Shown: positions 8,746 through 18,017 of the stretch, piece by piece
Layout: each line of letters opens with the position of its first letter
Numbering within the stretch: position 1 is the stretch's first letter
Assembly: GCF_018271975.1 (NCBI RefSeq)
Contig: NZ_JAGUCN010000002.1
Coordinates: forward strand, 1 to 64,000
Origin: Carboxylicivirga mesophila
GTDB lineage: Bacteria > Bacteroidota > Bacteroidia > Bacteroidales > Marinilabiliaceae
Reading direction: 5' to 3'
DNA: 64,000 nt
Translations under genes and position numbers: made by a program
The notes under the pieces: generated by a model
The model's database searches: none
What the model was told of the DNA's origin: nothing
Seen by the model: only the letters and a program-made list of their open reading frames with translations

Positions 8746-9298
8746 TTGCCTCAAAATGACTAATGCCTAATAAATGTAAATTCGTAATCGATATTTGTTA
8801 TTTTATACGAAAATTATCGGTGTTCGCGCTCAATTACTTCCAATTGTATAATTAATTATATACATTCGTTACAACTATTACCTATCACCAAATAGCTTCT
8901 TTATAATCTTTCTAAACTAATGATAAAAGAGAGGTAAAAAGAACTATATTTGAAATCCCAAAAAATGTTAATTAATATTTTCACAGCTTAAAAATACAGG
9001 CACATTGCCTGCTGGGCTGGAGGAATGAACAGGTCATATTTTTAATGAAGAATTGCCTGAAACAATTATAAAAGGTTGAGTTACGTAGGCAGAACCATTG
9101 TGGTTATGTGTTGTTAAGTGGATGGAAATAGCCTTGTTACTTTGCAGAAGTATATAAATTCTGCCAGATGTCATAGTTTGACAACAAATTAAGTTTGAAC
9201 TCTGATGTAAGTGAAGAATGACTCTTTTAATAATTGGCTTTTAAAATATGTAATGAGGAGGTAGTTGTATGTTATCAACTGTCTTTAAAATATAAATT
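8746..9298 (+). other. 553-base spacer, long leader of the V-ATPase operon
   Basis: No coding region is convincing here. A TATATTTG at 8945-8952 matches the -7 consensus without a clear -33 partner, and would give a leader of about 340 bases. Inside that leader are a small perfect hairpin (CAGGCA 8997-9002 with TGCCTG 9006-9011) and a weak one just before the start codon (AGTTG/CAACT near 9262-9280). A second -7-like TTACTTTG lies near 9137-9144. I see no known riboswitch signature. Confidence 0.4.
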
Positions 9299-11074
9299 AT
9301 GAACGATATCAGTAAAAAGAGGACAGGAAACCTTATTTCCATTCAGGACTCATTGGTGAAAGCCCGATTCTTTGATGATGTGATAATGGGTGAAACTGCT
9401 GAGATTTCCGTAGATGGGAAATTCCTCCAGGCGGAGGTGCTGCAGATACTGCCTGATCCTAAAAATGCCGATGCAGGTATTGTAGAAATGCAGGTGTTTG
9501 AAGATTTAACCGGTGCTAAAATTGGTGATGAAGTGGTATTTAAAGGTACGCCTTTATCCGTATTATTAGGACCAGGGCTGCTGACAAGCGTATGGGATGG
9601 TCTTCAGAATCCGTTGTACAAGTTAAGTGAAGAAGATGCTTATTTGAAGCCGGGTATGAATGCACCTGCTCTGGATGAGGAAGCTTTATGGGACTTTACT
9701 CCAATTGTAAATGTAGGAGACACAGTTGCAGGCGGAGATGTAATTGGTACAGTGCCCGAAGGCAAAGTGGACCATAAAATACTGGTGCCATTTAGTTTCG
9801 GACCATGCAAAGTGGAAAGCATTATCGAAAAATGTTCGGTAAACATCACACAACAGGTGGCTATAGTGATAGATGAGCAAGGTAATAAGCATGAGCTTAA
9901 ACTAGCATTCCGTCAGCCTGTAAAATCCCCTATTCCGTTTAAAGATCGTGCTATACCTACAAAGCCTATTTCAACAGGTGTAAGAGTGATAGATTTATTG
10001 GCACCTGTAGGTTATGGAGGTACAGTCGGTAACCCCGGACCATTTGGTGCCGGAAAAACGGTGCTTCAGCACTCACTGTGTAAGTATGCAGTTGCCGATA
10101 TTATTGTGATGGCAGCCTGCGGTGAGCGTGCTGGTGAGGCTGTAGAGGTATTTAAAGAATTTGCCGAGTTGGAAGACCCAACAACAGGTGAGTCTTTGAT
10201 GAAGCGTATGTGTATCTTCGGTAATACAAGTTCGATGCCGGTAGCAGCACGTGAGGCTTCTGTATTTATTGCATTAACCGTAGGTGAGTATTACCGTTAT
10301 CAGGGTAAAAAAGTAGTCATGCTGGCCGATTCAACATCACGTTGGGCACAGGCTTTGCGTGAGCGTAGTGGTCGTCAGGGTGATATTCCGGGGCCAGAGG
10401 CATTTCCAATGGATATTCCGGATCAGATCAAAGGTATGTATCAGCGAGCAGGCGAAGATTTAGGTACTGGCGGTTCGCTTACTTTTATCGGAACGGTATC
10501 GCCAGCCGGTGGTAACTTTCAGGAGCCTGTTACCCAGGCAACCATGGATGCAACTGGAGGTTTCTGGGGACTGTCTCAGGATCGTGCCGATGCCAAAAAA
10601 TATCCCGCAATTGATCCTTTGGTATATACGACATCTGTATATGATGGTTTTGTGTCATGGAAGGATCGCCAAAAGATGCTTACCACCTTGAATGAAGCCA
10701 ATGATATTGACCAAACAATTAGTACAATCGGTTTGAAAAAAGTGCCGGTTTCTAATTACATACAATATCAAAAAGGGCTTACAATCGACTTCTGTGTGAT
10801 GCAGCAAGATGCATTTGAGAAGACCGATGCCTGTACGCGTCCTGAACGTTTGGAAATCATCAATGAAGCTACACAAAACCTTATTGATAACACGATTGAT
10901 TTCCAGGTTGGTGATTTGGATGATGAGCAACTGAAGGAGTTAATCAAACACAAGTTTGATGAATTGCGTCAATGGTGGAGAGACTGGAATTACTCAGCTA
11001 AAACAGAAGAAGAGCTCGCCAAATTACCTAAAGCAGTGGATAAATTTATTTTACAGGAGGAATACGCCGTATGA
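9299..11074 (+). CDS. atpA: V-type ATPase subunit A (catalytic)
   Basis: Catalytic subunit of the V/A-type ATPase headpiece, 591 residues, normal length. The Walker A loop GPFGAGKTV (K253, T254) has the FG signature of A subunits, and the bulge domain before it (about 115-200) distinguishes it from F-type beta. Further marks are ACGERAGE, the ADSTSRWAQALRE stretch and the SPAGGNFQEPVT segment near the adenine pocket. It is the first gene of a seven-gene operon; its last 4 bases overlap the start of atpB. In this phylum the usual order puts E and the DUF2764 gene before A; here A comes first. Confidence 0.97.
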   Translation: MNDISKKRTGNLISIQDSLVKARFFDDVIMGETAEISVDGKFLQAEVLQILPDPKNADAGIVEMQVFEDLTGAKIGDEVVFKGTPLSVLLGPGLLTSVWDGLQNPLYKLSEEDAYLKPGMNAPALDEEALWDFTPIVNVGDTVAGGDVIGTVPEGKVDHKILVPFSFGPCKVESIIEKCSVNITQQVAIVIDEQGNKHELKLAFRQPVKSPIPFKDRAIPTKPISTGVRVIDLLAPVGYGGTVGNPGPFGAGKTVLQHSLCKYAVADIIVMAACGERAGEAVEVFKEFAELEDPTTGESLMKRMCIFGNTSSMPVAAREASVFIALTVGEYYRYQGKKVVMLADSTSRWAQALRERSGRQGDIPGPEAFPMDIPDQIKGMYQRAGEDLGTGGSLTFIGTVSPAGGNFQEPVTQATMDATGGFWGLSQDRADAKKYPAIDPLVYTTSVYDGFVSWKDRQKMLTTLNEANDIDQTISTIGLKKVPVSNYIQYQKGLTIDFCVMQQDAFEKTDACTRPERLEIINEATQNLIDNTIDFQVGDLDDEQLKELIKHKFDELRQWWRDWNYSAKTEEELAKLPKAVDKFILQEEYAV

Positions 11075-12381
11075 TAAGGAAAGAAATTAACAAGATAAGC
11101 GAAGTAGGAAAAGCCCTGATTTCGGTGGAAGGTAATCCCGGAGTGGCACTAAACCATGTGGTTGAATTATTGGAAGCTGATTCCAACCAAAGCCTTTCCT
11201 TTGCTAAAGCTATTAATATTACCGAGGATGCAACTCGATTTCAGGTTTTTAATGGTACATCCGGATTGAGTACGAAAACCAAAATCCGTATGCTTGAGGT
11301 GCCGTTGACGGCCGGTTTTTCGAATAAAATGCTTGGCCGTAGTTTTGATGGAGCAGGCCAGGTGGCTGATGGTGGCCCTGAGGTTATCTTCGAAAAAGAA
11401 ATTTCGACACGTTTAGATACCTTGAATCCTACTGTTCGTAATGTGCCAAAACAAGCCTTGTGGACAGGTATACCAATGATTGATGTATTTAATACATTGG
11501 TGAAATCGCAAAAGATTCCAATTTTTGCTGGTCCTACAGAGCCTTATAACCGATTGCTCTCGCAAATTGCGCAGGGTGCTCAGGCTGACGTGATCATTTT
11601 TGCCGGTATCGGGTTGAAGTTTGATGAGTACCAGTATTTCAAAGATCAGCTTTCACAGTCGGGTAACATCGATAAAACCATCATGTTTACTCACTTGGCT
11701 GGTGATTCTCAGATCAAGGGTTTAATGCTCCCTGATGTGGCATTAAGTGTAGCCCGCGAGTTCGGTGATCAGGGTAAAGATGTGTTGGTGTTGCTGACGG
11801 ATATGACTAACTGGTCAAACATCCTGCGTAACGTGGCTAACTATCAGGATATGATTCCATCATTGCAAGGTTATCCGGGTTCGTTGTATTCTGAATTGGC
11901 CAAACGATACGAGGTAGCTGCTGATATTGAAGGGGCTGGTTCGATTACTATTATCGGAGCCACAACACTCGAATCTTTAGAAGATCCGGTACCGGATAAT
12001 ACAGGTTATATCACTGAAGGTCAGTTCTTCCTGGAAAATGGTAAGCTGAAGTTAGCTCGTTCGCTTTCTCGTTTGAAACAAGGTGTAAACGGAAAAACCA
12101 GGAGCGATCACCGTGCTATTATGACGGCCATGGCTTCGTTATTGGCTGATGCCGAAAAAGCACATGAAGCCTCAGAAGTAGGTGCGGCGAATGACCCTTA
12201 TTCGCAAAAATTATTGCGTTATCGTACTGATTTTATCAATAATATCGAGGAGCCTTTTGGCGAACCAATTGAGTTGGAAGCAGCCCTTGATAAATGTTGG
12301 GCTATTCTTAAGCGTCATTTTGAACCAACAGAAACAGGCCTCAGTAAAAAACTGATAGACGAATATTGGGATAAGAACTAA
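11071..12381 (+). CDS. atpB: V-type ATPase subunit B (non-catalytic)
   Basis: 436 residues, the regulatory nucleotide-binding subunit alternating with A in the A3B3 ring. It has the B-type signature FAGPTEPYNRLL where a P-loop would be, so it lacks Walker A as expected. Further B landmarks are TGIPMIDVFNTL, IIFAGIGLKFDE, VLVLLTDMTNW and RDxIPSLQGYPGSLYSELA-type sequence (here DMIPSLQGYPG then SLYSEL). It overlaps atpA by ATGA, which suggests translational coupling and equal stoichiometry. The next gene starts 21 bases downstream. Confidence 0.97.
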   Translation: MIRKEINKISEVGKALISVEGNPGVALNHVVELLEADSNQSLSFAKAINITEDATRFQVFNGTSGLSTKTKIRMLEVPLTAGFSNKMLGRSFDGAGQVADGGPEVIFEKEISTRLDTLNPTVRNVPKQALWTGIPMIDVFNTLVKSQKIPIFAGPTEPYNRLLSQIAQGAQADVIIFAGIGLKFDEYQYFKDQLSQSGNIDKTIMFTHLAGDSQIKGLMLPDVALSVAREFGDQGKDVLVLLTDMTNWSNILRNVANYQDMIPSLQGYPGSLYSELAKRYEVAADIEGAGSITIIGATTLESLEDPVPDNTGYITEGQFFLENGKLKLARSLSRLKQGVNGKTRSDHRAIMTAMASLLADAEKAHEASEVGAANDPYSQKLLRYRTDFINNIEEPFGEPIELEAALDKCWAILKRHFEPTETGLSKKLIDEYWDKN

Positions 12382-12402
12382 TCGGTTATTCTATTAACAA
12401 AA

Positions 12403-13017
12403 ATGAAAGAAATGCACGATAATAAAGAAAACCTGGAAAAGATAGTTTCGAAGCTGAAAGAGCAAGGTATTGATGCAGGAGAAGCCGAAAAGCAACGAAT
12501 CATCGAAGAGGCTAAAAAACAAGCCGAAGAAATTATAGCAGATGCTGAAGCTCAAAAGAATACCATAATTGAAGAGGCCAATGCAAAAGCCGATCAGGCA
12601 GAAAATAATGCTCAAATGGCTTTAAAGCAGGCATCTCGTGATATGATTGAGGCTACTAAGGTGGCTGTGCTGAAGTACATGGAATCAATTTTTGGCAACA
12701 TGAGCCAGAGCTTATTCACGCAGGAGCAATACCTGCAAGAATTAACCAAAGCAGTGGTGGCTTCTATTGAAGGAAATAAAACGGTATCAGTACCTGCTGA
12801 AACTCAAAAAGCCATGGAAGCGTTTATCGCTCAGGCTGGACTGAAAGAATCAGTAGAGTTGAAGCCATTAGCTAACAGTGCAGCCAAAATTGTGGTGCAA
12901 TCGAAGGAAAACAGTGGCGTTCAGTTTGTATTAAGCGCAAGCGATATACAAGAGGCCATGTTTACCTTGTTAAATAAAGATTTGGTTGAGCGCATAACCC
13001 AAAACCAGGAGGACTAA
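12403..13017 (+). CDS. atpE: V-type ATPase subunit E-like peripheral stalk protein
   Basis: 204 residues with a long, highly charged N-terminal helix (about 5-85, rich in E, K, A and Q) predicted as coiled coil, then a small alpha/beta C-terminal domain (about 100-200). This is the layout of the E subunit, which joins the head to the I subunit. Sequence conservation of E is low, so the call rests on architecture and on its place in the operon. No separate G/H subunit is present. The ATG at 12403 is followed by another at 12412; either could start the protein. Confidence 0.85.
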   Translation: MKEMHDNKENLEKIVSKLKEQGIDAGEAEKQRIIEEAKKQAEEIIADAEAQKNTIIEEANAKADQAENNAQMALKQASRDMIEATKVAVLKYMESIFGNMSQSLFTQEQYLQELTKAVVASIEGNKTVSVPAETQKAMEAFIAQAGLKESVELKPLANSAAKIVVQSKENSGVQFVLSASDIQEAMFTLLNKDLVERITQNQED

Positions 13018-13019
13018 AC

Positions 13020-13523
13020 ATGTCGAACTTGGTTTATTTAATGTGTAGTTTGCCCTCCTTGAAATTTGGCCAGGCACCACCCATCACCATGGATGAGTTT
13101 ACCGAAGATGCCAGAAATCAACTGTCGGCAAAGCACTTTAAAAAACTCGAACCGGTTGATATTTATCAGGCAACCGATTCGGAAGGGAAGGTGAGTTTAA
13201 AGAGTATTGCAGTGATGTTGGATGAAATGAAAGAGGACATGGCTGAACTCCGAGAGGCAAAAGCTCAGAAACGCACCCCTAATTTAATGCGACTCCCGGT
13301 AACTGTGGTGCATGCCAATCCATTAGAGCGCGAAAAGCAGATTATGCGATGGCAATGGGAAGAACTTGATTCCATCCAGGCTGGCGAATCATTTACTTTA
13401 ACGGAGGTAATGGTTTATAAACTGCGATTGCAGATATTAAACCGGCTGAATTCCTTTGATAAAGAACGCGGTTCACAGGTGTTGGCATCAGTCGTTAACC
13501 CGCCTAAAAAGAAGGAGGAATAA
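13020..13523 (+). CDS. DUF2764 family V-ATPase-associated protein
   Basis: 167 residues beginning MSNLVYLMCSLPSL, a typical DUF2764 start (Y-L-[MV]-x-SLP-L). This family is found inside V-ATPase operons of Bacteroidota, Chlamydiae and spirochetes and is generally thought to stand in for the missing C/d-type central-stalk subunit, though I know of no direct proof. It is mostly helical and charged with no membrane segment. Its stop codon overlaps the start of atpD by one base, and it begins 2 bases after the E-like gene. Confidence 0.85.
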   Translation: MSNLVYLMCSLPSLKFGQAPPITMDEFTEDARNQLSAKHFKKLEPVDIYQATDSEGKVSLKSIAVMLDEMKEDMAELREAKAQKRTPNLMRLPVTVVHANPLEREKQIMRWQWEELDSIQAGESFTLTEVMVYKLRLQILNRLNSFDKERGSQVLASVVNPPKKKEE

Positions 13524-14131
13524 TGGCAGGAGTAAAAATAAAATATACAAAAACAGAGCGTGCCCGTCAGAAGAAAATTCTGAAGGTGTCGTTGCGCATG
13601 CTGCCTTTGTTCGAAGCCATGGAGAAGTCCTTGATGTCCACCATCAACACAATTGCAGAGAGGATTGAGGAAATTCGCCAGGTAATAGAGCGGAATAACA
13701 GGCATGCTGATCCATGGGTAGCTGTGATGAGCGATTCCCACGTGGATATTACTTCATTTATATCGGTTAACAAGGTACTTACTAAGCACATTGATGTAGC
13801 TGGAGTGCGTGTTGACCAATACGAAGGTGTGGACTTTAACGTAGCTCCCATTCACGCAGATACGCCACTGTGGGTGGACGATGCTATTGAGTTAATGAAA
13901 GAGCAATTACAGCTGATGGCTGAAATTGATTGTCTGCAAAAGCAGATTCATTTACTCGAAGAGGAGCTGCTGGATGTGCGTGCCCGTATCAAACTGTTCG
14001 AGAATCGTCGTATACCTAACGCAAAAACAGCGATTAGAAAAATCGGTCAGAAGCTGCAGGATGATGAGCGCCTGACAATTGCTACAGCTAAAGTGGTTAA
14101 AACCAGTCAAAAGGAAGGAGTGATGGTATGA
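13523..14131 (+). CDS. atpD: V-type ATPase subunit D (central rotor shaft)
   Basis: 202 residues, the two long helices of the rotor axle: an N-terminal helix (about 5-60, KIKYTKTERARQKKIL onward) and a C-terminal helix (about 125-190) ending in KIGQKLQDDERLTIATAKVVK. The N-terminal basic part fits the A3B3 cavity. It overlaps the upstream DUF2764 gene by 1 base and the downstream I subunit by 4 bases. No subunit F gene is visible in the operon, as in the Chlamydia-type operon. Confidence 0.93.
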   Translation: MAGVKIKYTKTERARQKKILKVSLRMLPLFEAMEKSLMSTINTIAERIEEIRQVIERNNRHADPWVAVMSDSHVDITSFISVNKVLTKHIDVAGVRVDQYEGVDFNVAPIHADTPLWVDDAIELMKEQLQLMAEIDCLQKQIHLLEEELLDVRARIKLFENRRIPNAKTAIRKIGQKLQDDERLTIATAKVVKTSQKEGVMV

Positions 14132-15945
14132 TTACAAAAATGAAAAAACTATTGCTCTTTATGGCTCATCCAACCAATGATATGGATGACGACTTAACGG
14201 TTCTGGGCAAATTAGGTTTGATGCATATTTCGCCGTTTCAACCAGCAAAAGATGAGTCGATTGAGCGATTGAACAAACGCATCGAACAACTGGAGAAGGG
14301 CATTGCAATACTGGATGAATATGAAGGCGTAGAGCCTTCTGATTCGGTTGGGATAATTGATTATGCCAAAGAAGAAAGGGGTGAAGTAGCCTTATTGGAG
14401 AAAGTGCTGGAAACCGATCGGCATAATAGAGAACTTCAAAAGCAGATTGCTGAACTTTCGCAAGTGCAACAGTGGTATAGCAGCTGGGGGAATATCTCAC
14501 TGGATGATATTCAATCCATCAACAGTAAAGGTATTTACCTGAAATTGTATGAGGTGCCGGAGAAGGATGCTAAAAGCATTCAGGCTAAGGCAAATGTGCA
14601 AGTCATTGGCCAATTCAAGGGGCTGTGTCAGGTGGTACTTATCTCTGAAGACAAGGAAGCTACCTTAAACTATCATCAAATAGATTTTCCTGGTGTATCA
14701 AAGCAGGAAGTTGATGAGGCATTTGCAAAGAATACTGAGAAACTGGCAACTGGCCAGCAACTCTTGTTGCAGTTGTCTGCTCAAAAGAATTTATTGATAG
14801 ATGCTTTGGAGGAACGTAACCGCCGATTAAAAGTGCGTACCGTTCAATATGGAGGGGTAGCTTTCCATGGCAAAGTGCGTTGCTGGGAAGGATATGTGCC
14901 TGTTGATAAGGTTAGCACTGTTACCGATGCAGCTGATGAAAACGGCTGGGGTTATATGGTGAGCGATCCTCGTCATGATGAGTTTGATCTGGTACCTACT
15001 TTGCTTAAGAATCCAAAGTGGACCGATAAGATTAAGCCGGTTATGAACTTTATGGGCTTGGTGCCAGGTTATGATGAGATTGATGTATCACATGTGTTTC
15101 TGATCTTCTTTACCTTCTTCACGGGTATATTAGTTGGTGATGCCGGCTATGGTATCATCTTTTTTGTATTGGCTCTTTTGGCTCACTGGAAATCAGGCTT
15201 TGTTAAAAAGATTGAGTTTGGCTTGTTTTACACTCTGTCTGTATCGGTTATGATATGGGGAGTGCTGACCGGAACCTATTTTGGGGCTGAAACCATTGCC
15301 AATATTCCATTCTTAAAGCAATTGCAGGTTGGGCAGTTGGCTAGTTTTGGTGGGGATAACCTCCGGATTCAGCAGTTTATGTTCCTGATTGGGGCTGTAC
15401 ACTTAACCATTGGTCATATTCAAAAGGGTTGGAAATACATCAACTCAGTATTGGTAATTGCCCAGCTAGGTTGGGTGGCCATTGTCTGGGGACTCTACTT
15501 TTTGGTGAATAAGATGGTGCTTGGCATAGAGGCACCTGAATTTATGCCGTGGTTATTTATTGGTGGAGGTGCATTAGTTGCGCTGTTCTCAAGTCCGAGC
15601 CAGCCAATAGTAAAAGGTATATTATCCTCGCTAGGCAATTTGCCTTTGAACGTCATTAACGGTTTTTCTGATGTAATTTCATACATTCGTTTATACGCTG
15701 TAGGTTTGTCAACGGTGTTAATGGCAAGTAGTTTTAACGACATGGCCATCGGCGAAGGTATCACCACTATTGCTTCTGGAGTAGGTGCCGTATTGGTACT
15801 AATATTGGGACATGCTTTAAATATGACATTGGCAGCAATGGCTGTGCTGGTGCATGGTGTCCGTTTGAATATGCTGGAATACGCCGGACACGCAAGTGTA
15901 GAATTCTCAGGTAGTGAATACAATCCATTTAAAATAAAAAAGTAA
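14128..15945 (+). CDS. atpI: V-type ATPase subunit I (a-subunit, membrane)
   Basis: 605 residues, somewhat short for the family. The cytoplasmic N-terminal half (1-300) is a coiled-coil arm that meets the peripheral stalk. The C-terminal half has about 7-8 membrane helices from residue 315 on, with the conserved segments FTGILVGDAGYG and SDVISYIRLYAVGLS. The latter carries the essential arginine (RLYAVGL) that faces the ion site of the K ring. A GHALNMTLAAMAVLVHGVRLN segment near the end is also typical. It overlaps atpD by ATGA. Confidence 0.95.
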   Translation: MITKMKKLLLFMAHPTNDMDDDLTVLGKLGLMHISPFQPAKDESIERLNKRIEQLEKGIAILDEYEGVEPSDSVGIIDYAKEERGEVALLEKVLETDRHNRELQKQIAELSQVQQWYSSWGNISLDDIQSINSKGIYLKLYEVPEKDAKSIQAKANVQVIGQFKGLCQVVLISEDKEATLNYHQIDFPGVSKQEVDEAFAKNTEKLATGQQLLLQLSAQKNLLIDALEERNRRLKVRTVQYGGVAFHGKVRCWEGYVPVDKVSTVTDAADENGWGYMVSDPRHDEFDLVPTLLKNPKWTDKIKPVMNFMGLVPGYDEIDVSHVFLIFFTFFTGILVGDAGYGIIFFVLALLAHWKSGFVKKIEFGLFYTLSVSVMIWGVLTGTYFGAETIANIPFLKQLQVGQLASFGGDNLRIQQFMFLIGAVHLTIGHIQKGWKYINSVLVIAQLGWVAIVWGLYFLVNKMVLGIEAPEFMPWLFIGGGALVALFSSPSQPIVKGILSSLGNLPLNVINGFSDVISYIRLYAVGLSTVLMASSFNDMAIGEGITTIASGVGAVLVLILGHALNMTLAAMAVLVHGVRLNMLEYAGHASVEFSGSEYNPFKIKK

Positions 15946-15970
15946 GTAAAATCTAATAAAATTATATACA

Positions 15971-16432
15971 ATGACATTATTAACAACAGTAGTAAACGGG
16001 TTTGGCGGACACGCTATCGCTTTAGGAATCGCTGGAGTTGGTTCAGCAATAGGAACAGGAATTGCAGCTATGGGAGCTATGGGACTATGGAAGCAATCAA
16101 TTAAAGACAAAAAGAAGTTACCTGCGCTGGCACTGGCCATGGTAGGGATGCCTTTAAGTCAGGTAATCTATGGTATGATCTTTATGAATGCATTGATTGG
16201 TGCTAATTTGAATCCTGACAGCTACATGAACCAGATGATTTTTGCCTTGTTTGTAGGTATTGCTATTGCTGCATCAGCTATTATGCAGGGCCGTGCAGGT
16301 GCTGCGGCTTGTTCTAACCTGGCAGTAGATGATAAGCAGGGTGCTGGTATGTACATTGCTGCAATGGGTGTTATTGAAACAGTAGCTCTGTTGGCCATGG
16401 TATTTGGCATGGGAGCTATTCCAAGTGCATAA
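15971..16432 (+). CDS. atpK: V-type ATPase subunit K (proteolipid ring)
   Basis: 153 residues with four membrane helices made by duplication of a two-helix hairpin. The second hairpin carries the ion-binding glutamate E136 (MGVIETVALL). The first hairpin has P61-L-S63-Q64 and helix 3 has Q106 (IMQGRAG). These correspond to the T64, Q65, Q110 and E139 Na+ ligands of Enterococcus hirae NtpK as I recall them, so Na+ coupling is plausible, an inference by motif. Only the second hairpin has the acidic residue; the first has Q, as in other V-type K subunits. It is the last gene of the operon, with a terminator 38 bases downstream. Confidence 0.95.
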   Translation: MTLLTTVVNGFGGHAIALGIAGVGSAIGTGIAAMGAMGLWKQSIKDKKKLPALALAMVGMPLSQVIYGMIFMNALIGANLNPDSYMNQMIFALFVGIAIAASAIMQGRAGAAACSNLAVDDKQGAGMYIAAMGVIETVALLAMVFGMGAIPSA

Positions 16433-16470
16433 TGCTTGCTTCTGTAAAGGATGACTGAATAATATTTAAA

Positions 16471-16500
16471 AGAGTTGGCTATCTTTGCCAGCTCTTTTTT
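16471..16500 (+). terminator. terminator of the V-ATPase operon
   Basis: AGAGTTGGC (16471-16479) pairs with GCCAGCTCT (16487-16495), one G-T pair, and leads into T6. Confidence 0.85.
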
Positions 16501-16570
16501 ATTTGAAACGAATGGGGTTTAAGTCAATGATACTACACTGACTTTAGCCATCCGACTAGAAACTAACTAC

Positions 16571-16930
16571 ATGAATTTAACCGGTCAGTGGCATTTTTTT
16601 GAGCAGTTTGAGGCAGGGTTTGATATGGGTTATGCCATTTTGAAGCAAAATGGTGAACAGATAACTGGTACTCTGGTGTACCGCGAGTATATTTATGAGG
16701 AGGGTTCTTTTCTTATTGCTATCCGTGTAGAGGGAGAGGTAATTGAAGACAGGCTGATGCTGAGGGGGCAGTCATATGAAATCATTGAAGCACCATTTGC
16801 CATTGAATATTGTTTGGACGATCGTATTGCAGAGCTGACAAATCCTCATAAGATTGAAGGGCATAGTGTGGATGATCAAAATCTTGAAGGACGTTTCGTT
16901 TTGAGGCGTGTAAATGCTTATCAGGCATAA
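16571..16930 (+). CDS. small conserved-looking protein of unknown function
   Basis: 119 residues, acidic, no signal peptide, no membrane helix and no motif that I recognise. It opens MNLTGQWHFFEQF and alternates short hydrophobic and polar stretches (YAILKQNGEQITGTLVYRE, IRVEGEVIEDRLMLRG, LEGRFVLRRV), a pattern of antiparallel strands with repeated xxGxx turns such as those in small lipocalin-like or copper-resistance-like barrels. It stands alone between the V-ATPase terminator and the universal stress gene. Codon use matches the neighbours, so it is probably real. Function unknown. Confidence 0.65.
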   Translation: MNLTGQWHFFEQFEAGFDMGYAILKQNGEQITGTLVYREYIYEEGSFLIAIRVEGEVIEDRLMLRGQSYEIIEAPFAIEYCLDDRIAELTNPHKIEGHSVDDQNLEGRFVLRRVNAYQA

Positions 16931-17006
16931 CTATTTAAATACCTGTATTGTATCTTTAGGTTTCTTATTATTGACTAACGAATTAAAATCATTGATTAAC
17001 GAGTGG

Positions 17007-17037
17007 TTTGCTTTGATTAAAAGTTAAACTATCTTTT
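17007..17037 (+). promoter_or_regulatory. candidate promoter for the universal stress gene
   Basis: TTTG (17007-17010), 19 bases, then TATCTTTT (17030-17037): the -33/-7 layout of Bacteroidota promoters with one mismatch in the last base. It would give a leader of about 160 bases. Confidence 0.45.
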
Positions 17038-17120
17038 TCTATTTCTCGTATACTATTATAGCGTGGTTTCTTATTGTGTTGAGCTAATGGATTTCATATT
17101 TGACAGCACAAGTTGCTTTT

Positions 17121-17164
17121 CCGAAAAGGTTCGGTAATGAGTTTTCCTACGGCAGCAAGTGCCG
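17121..17164 (+). promoter_or_regulatory. two short hairpins in the leader of the universal stress gene
   Basis: CCGAA (17121-17125) pairs with TTCGG (17130-17134), and CGGCA (17150-17154) pairs with TGCCG (17160-17164). Both stems are perfect but only 5 bp. No known riboswitch is recognised; they could affect mRNA stability. Confidence 0.3.
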
Positions 17165-17204
17165 GTGCCGCATGTAGCTTACCTTATCGTTTAAATTGTG
17201 TGTT

Positions 17205-18017
17205 ATGAAACGGATTTTGTTACTGACCGATTTCTCTGACACTGCCAGGAATGCTGCCATGTATGCGCTTAAGATGTTTGAAGACGAGAAGGTGTATTTT
17301 GATCTTCTTAATGCCTACGATCTCGAGTTTAGCGGTAGTCCGTATATCATGCAGGTAAAGGAGGAATTGGCTGAAGAAAGCCTTAAAGGCCTGAAGAATG
17401 AACTGTCCCTTTTACATCGACGTTTTCCAAATGCCCGGGTGGAATTAGCCTCTCGCTTTGGTTCACTGTTAGATGTTGTGCAGAATGAAATTACAGAATT
17501 TAAACCAGAGTTGATTGTGATGGGCTGCAGGGGAGAAACAGCTCTGGAGAACTTCCTCTTAGGCAGTAATGCTTATGAAGTGGTGAAGAACATTAATGCT
17601 GCCATTTTGGTTGTGCCTAAGCATGCCAAGTTTAAAAAGCCTGATAAAATTGTATTTGCTACAGATTTGAAAGATCTGAAAGTGGATGAAGTAGTTGAAC
17701 CATTGCGCGATTTATCACATCATTTCCATGCTGATTTGATGTTTGTGAATGTGATGGAAGATGACTATGTGAACCGCCTGGAGGCAGAAAATAAAATTGC
17801 ATCACACTTCGAAGGGCTTAATTTGTCATTTAACTTCATTGAGGGCGAAGATGTAAGTAATGGCATCCTTAAGTTTATGGATGATAATGATGCAGATATT
17901 GTAACACTTGTCAGGCATAATGAATCTTTCTTTGAGCGTTTGTTCCACCCCAGCGTAACTAAGAAGATGGTATTACACCCCGAGCATCCCATGCTTATAT
18001 TGCATGATGAAGCATAA
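17205..18017 (+). CDS. universal stress protein, tandem UspA domains
   Basis: 270 residues from the ATG at 17205; an in-frame TTG at 17196 is less likely. It has two Usp domains. The first (1-142) opens with RILLLTDFSDTARNA and ends with the nucleotide-binding pattern MGCRGETALENFLLGSNAYEVVKNINAAILVV, close to the ATP-binding G-2x-G-9x-G-[ST] motif. The second (146-270) is more divergent: VFATDLKDL at its start, and no full glycine motif at the end (LVRHNESFFERLF), so it probably does not bind ATP. Soluble stress or energy-status protein. Single gene with a long leader and a strong terminator. Confidence 0.9.
   Translation: MKRILLLTDFSDTARNAAMYALKMFEDEKVYFDLLNAYDLEFSGSPYIMQVKEELAEESLKGLKNELSLLHRRFPNARVELASRFGSLLDVVQNEITEFKPELIVMGCRGETALENFLLGSNAYEVVKNINAAILVVPKHAKFKKPDKIVFATDLKDLKVDEVVEPLRDLSHHFHADLMFVNVMEDDYVNRLEAENKIASHFEGLNLSFNFIEGEDVSNGILKFMDDNDADIVTLVRHNESFFERLFHPSVTKKMVLHPEHPMLILHDEA

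Noticed and set aside
8945-9298. Riboswitch (SAM or c-di-GMP type) in the V-ATPase leader.
   Set aside because: No consensus core of a known class could be matched; only small isolated hairpins are seen.
16480-16487. TATCTTTG as a promoter for the 119-residue protein.
   Set aside because: It lies in the loop and stem of the V-ATPase terminator and has no -33 partner.
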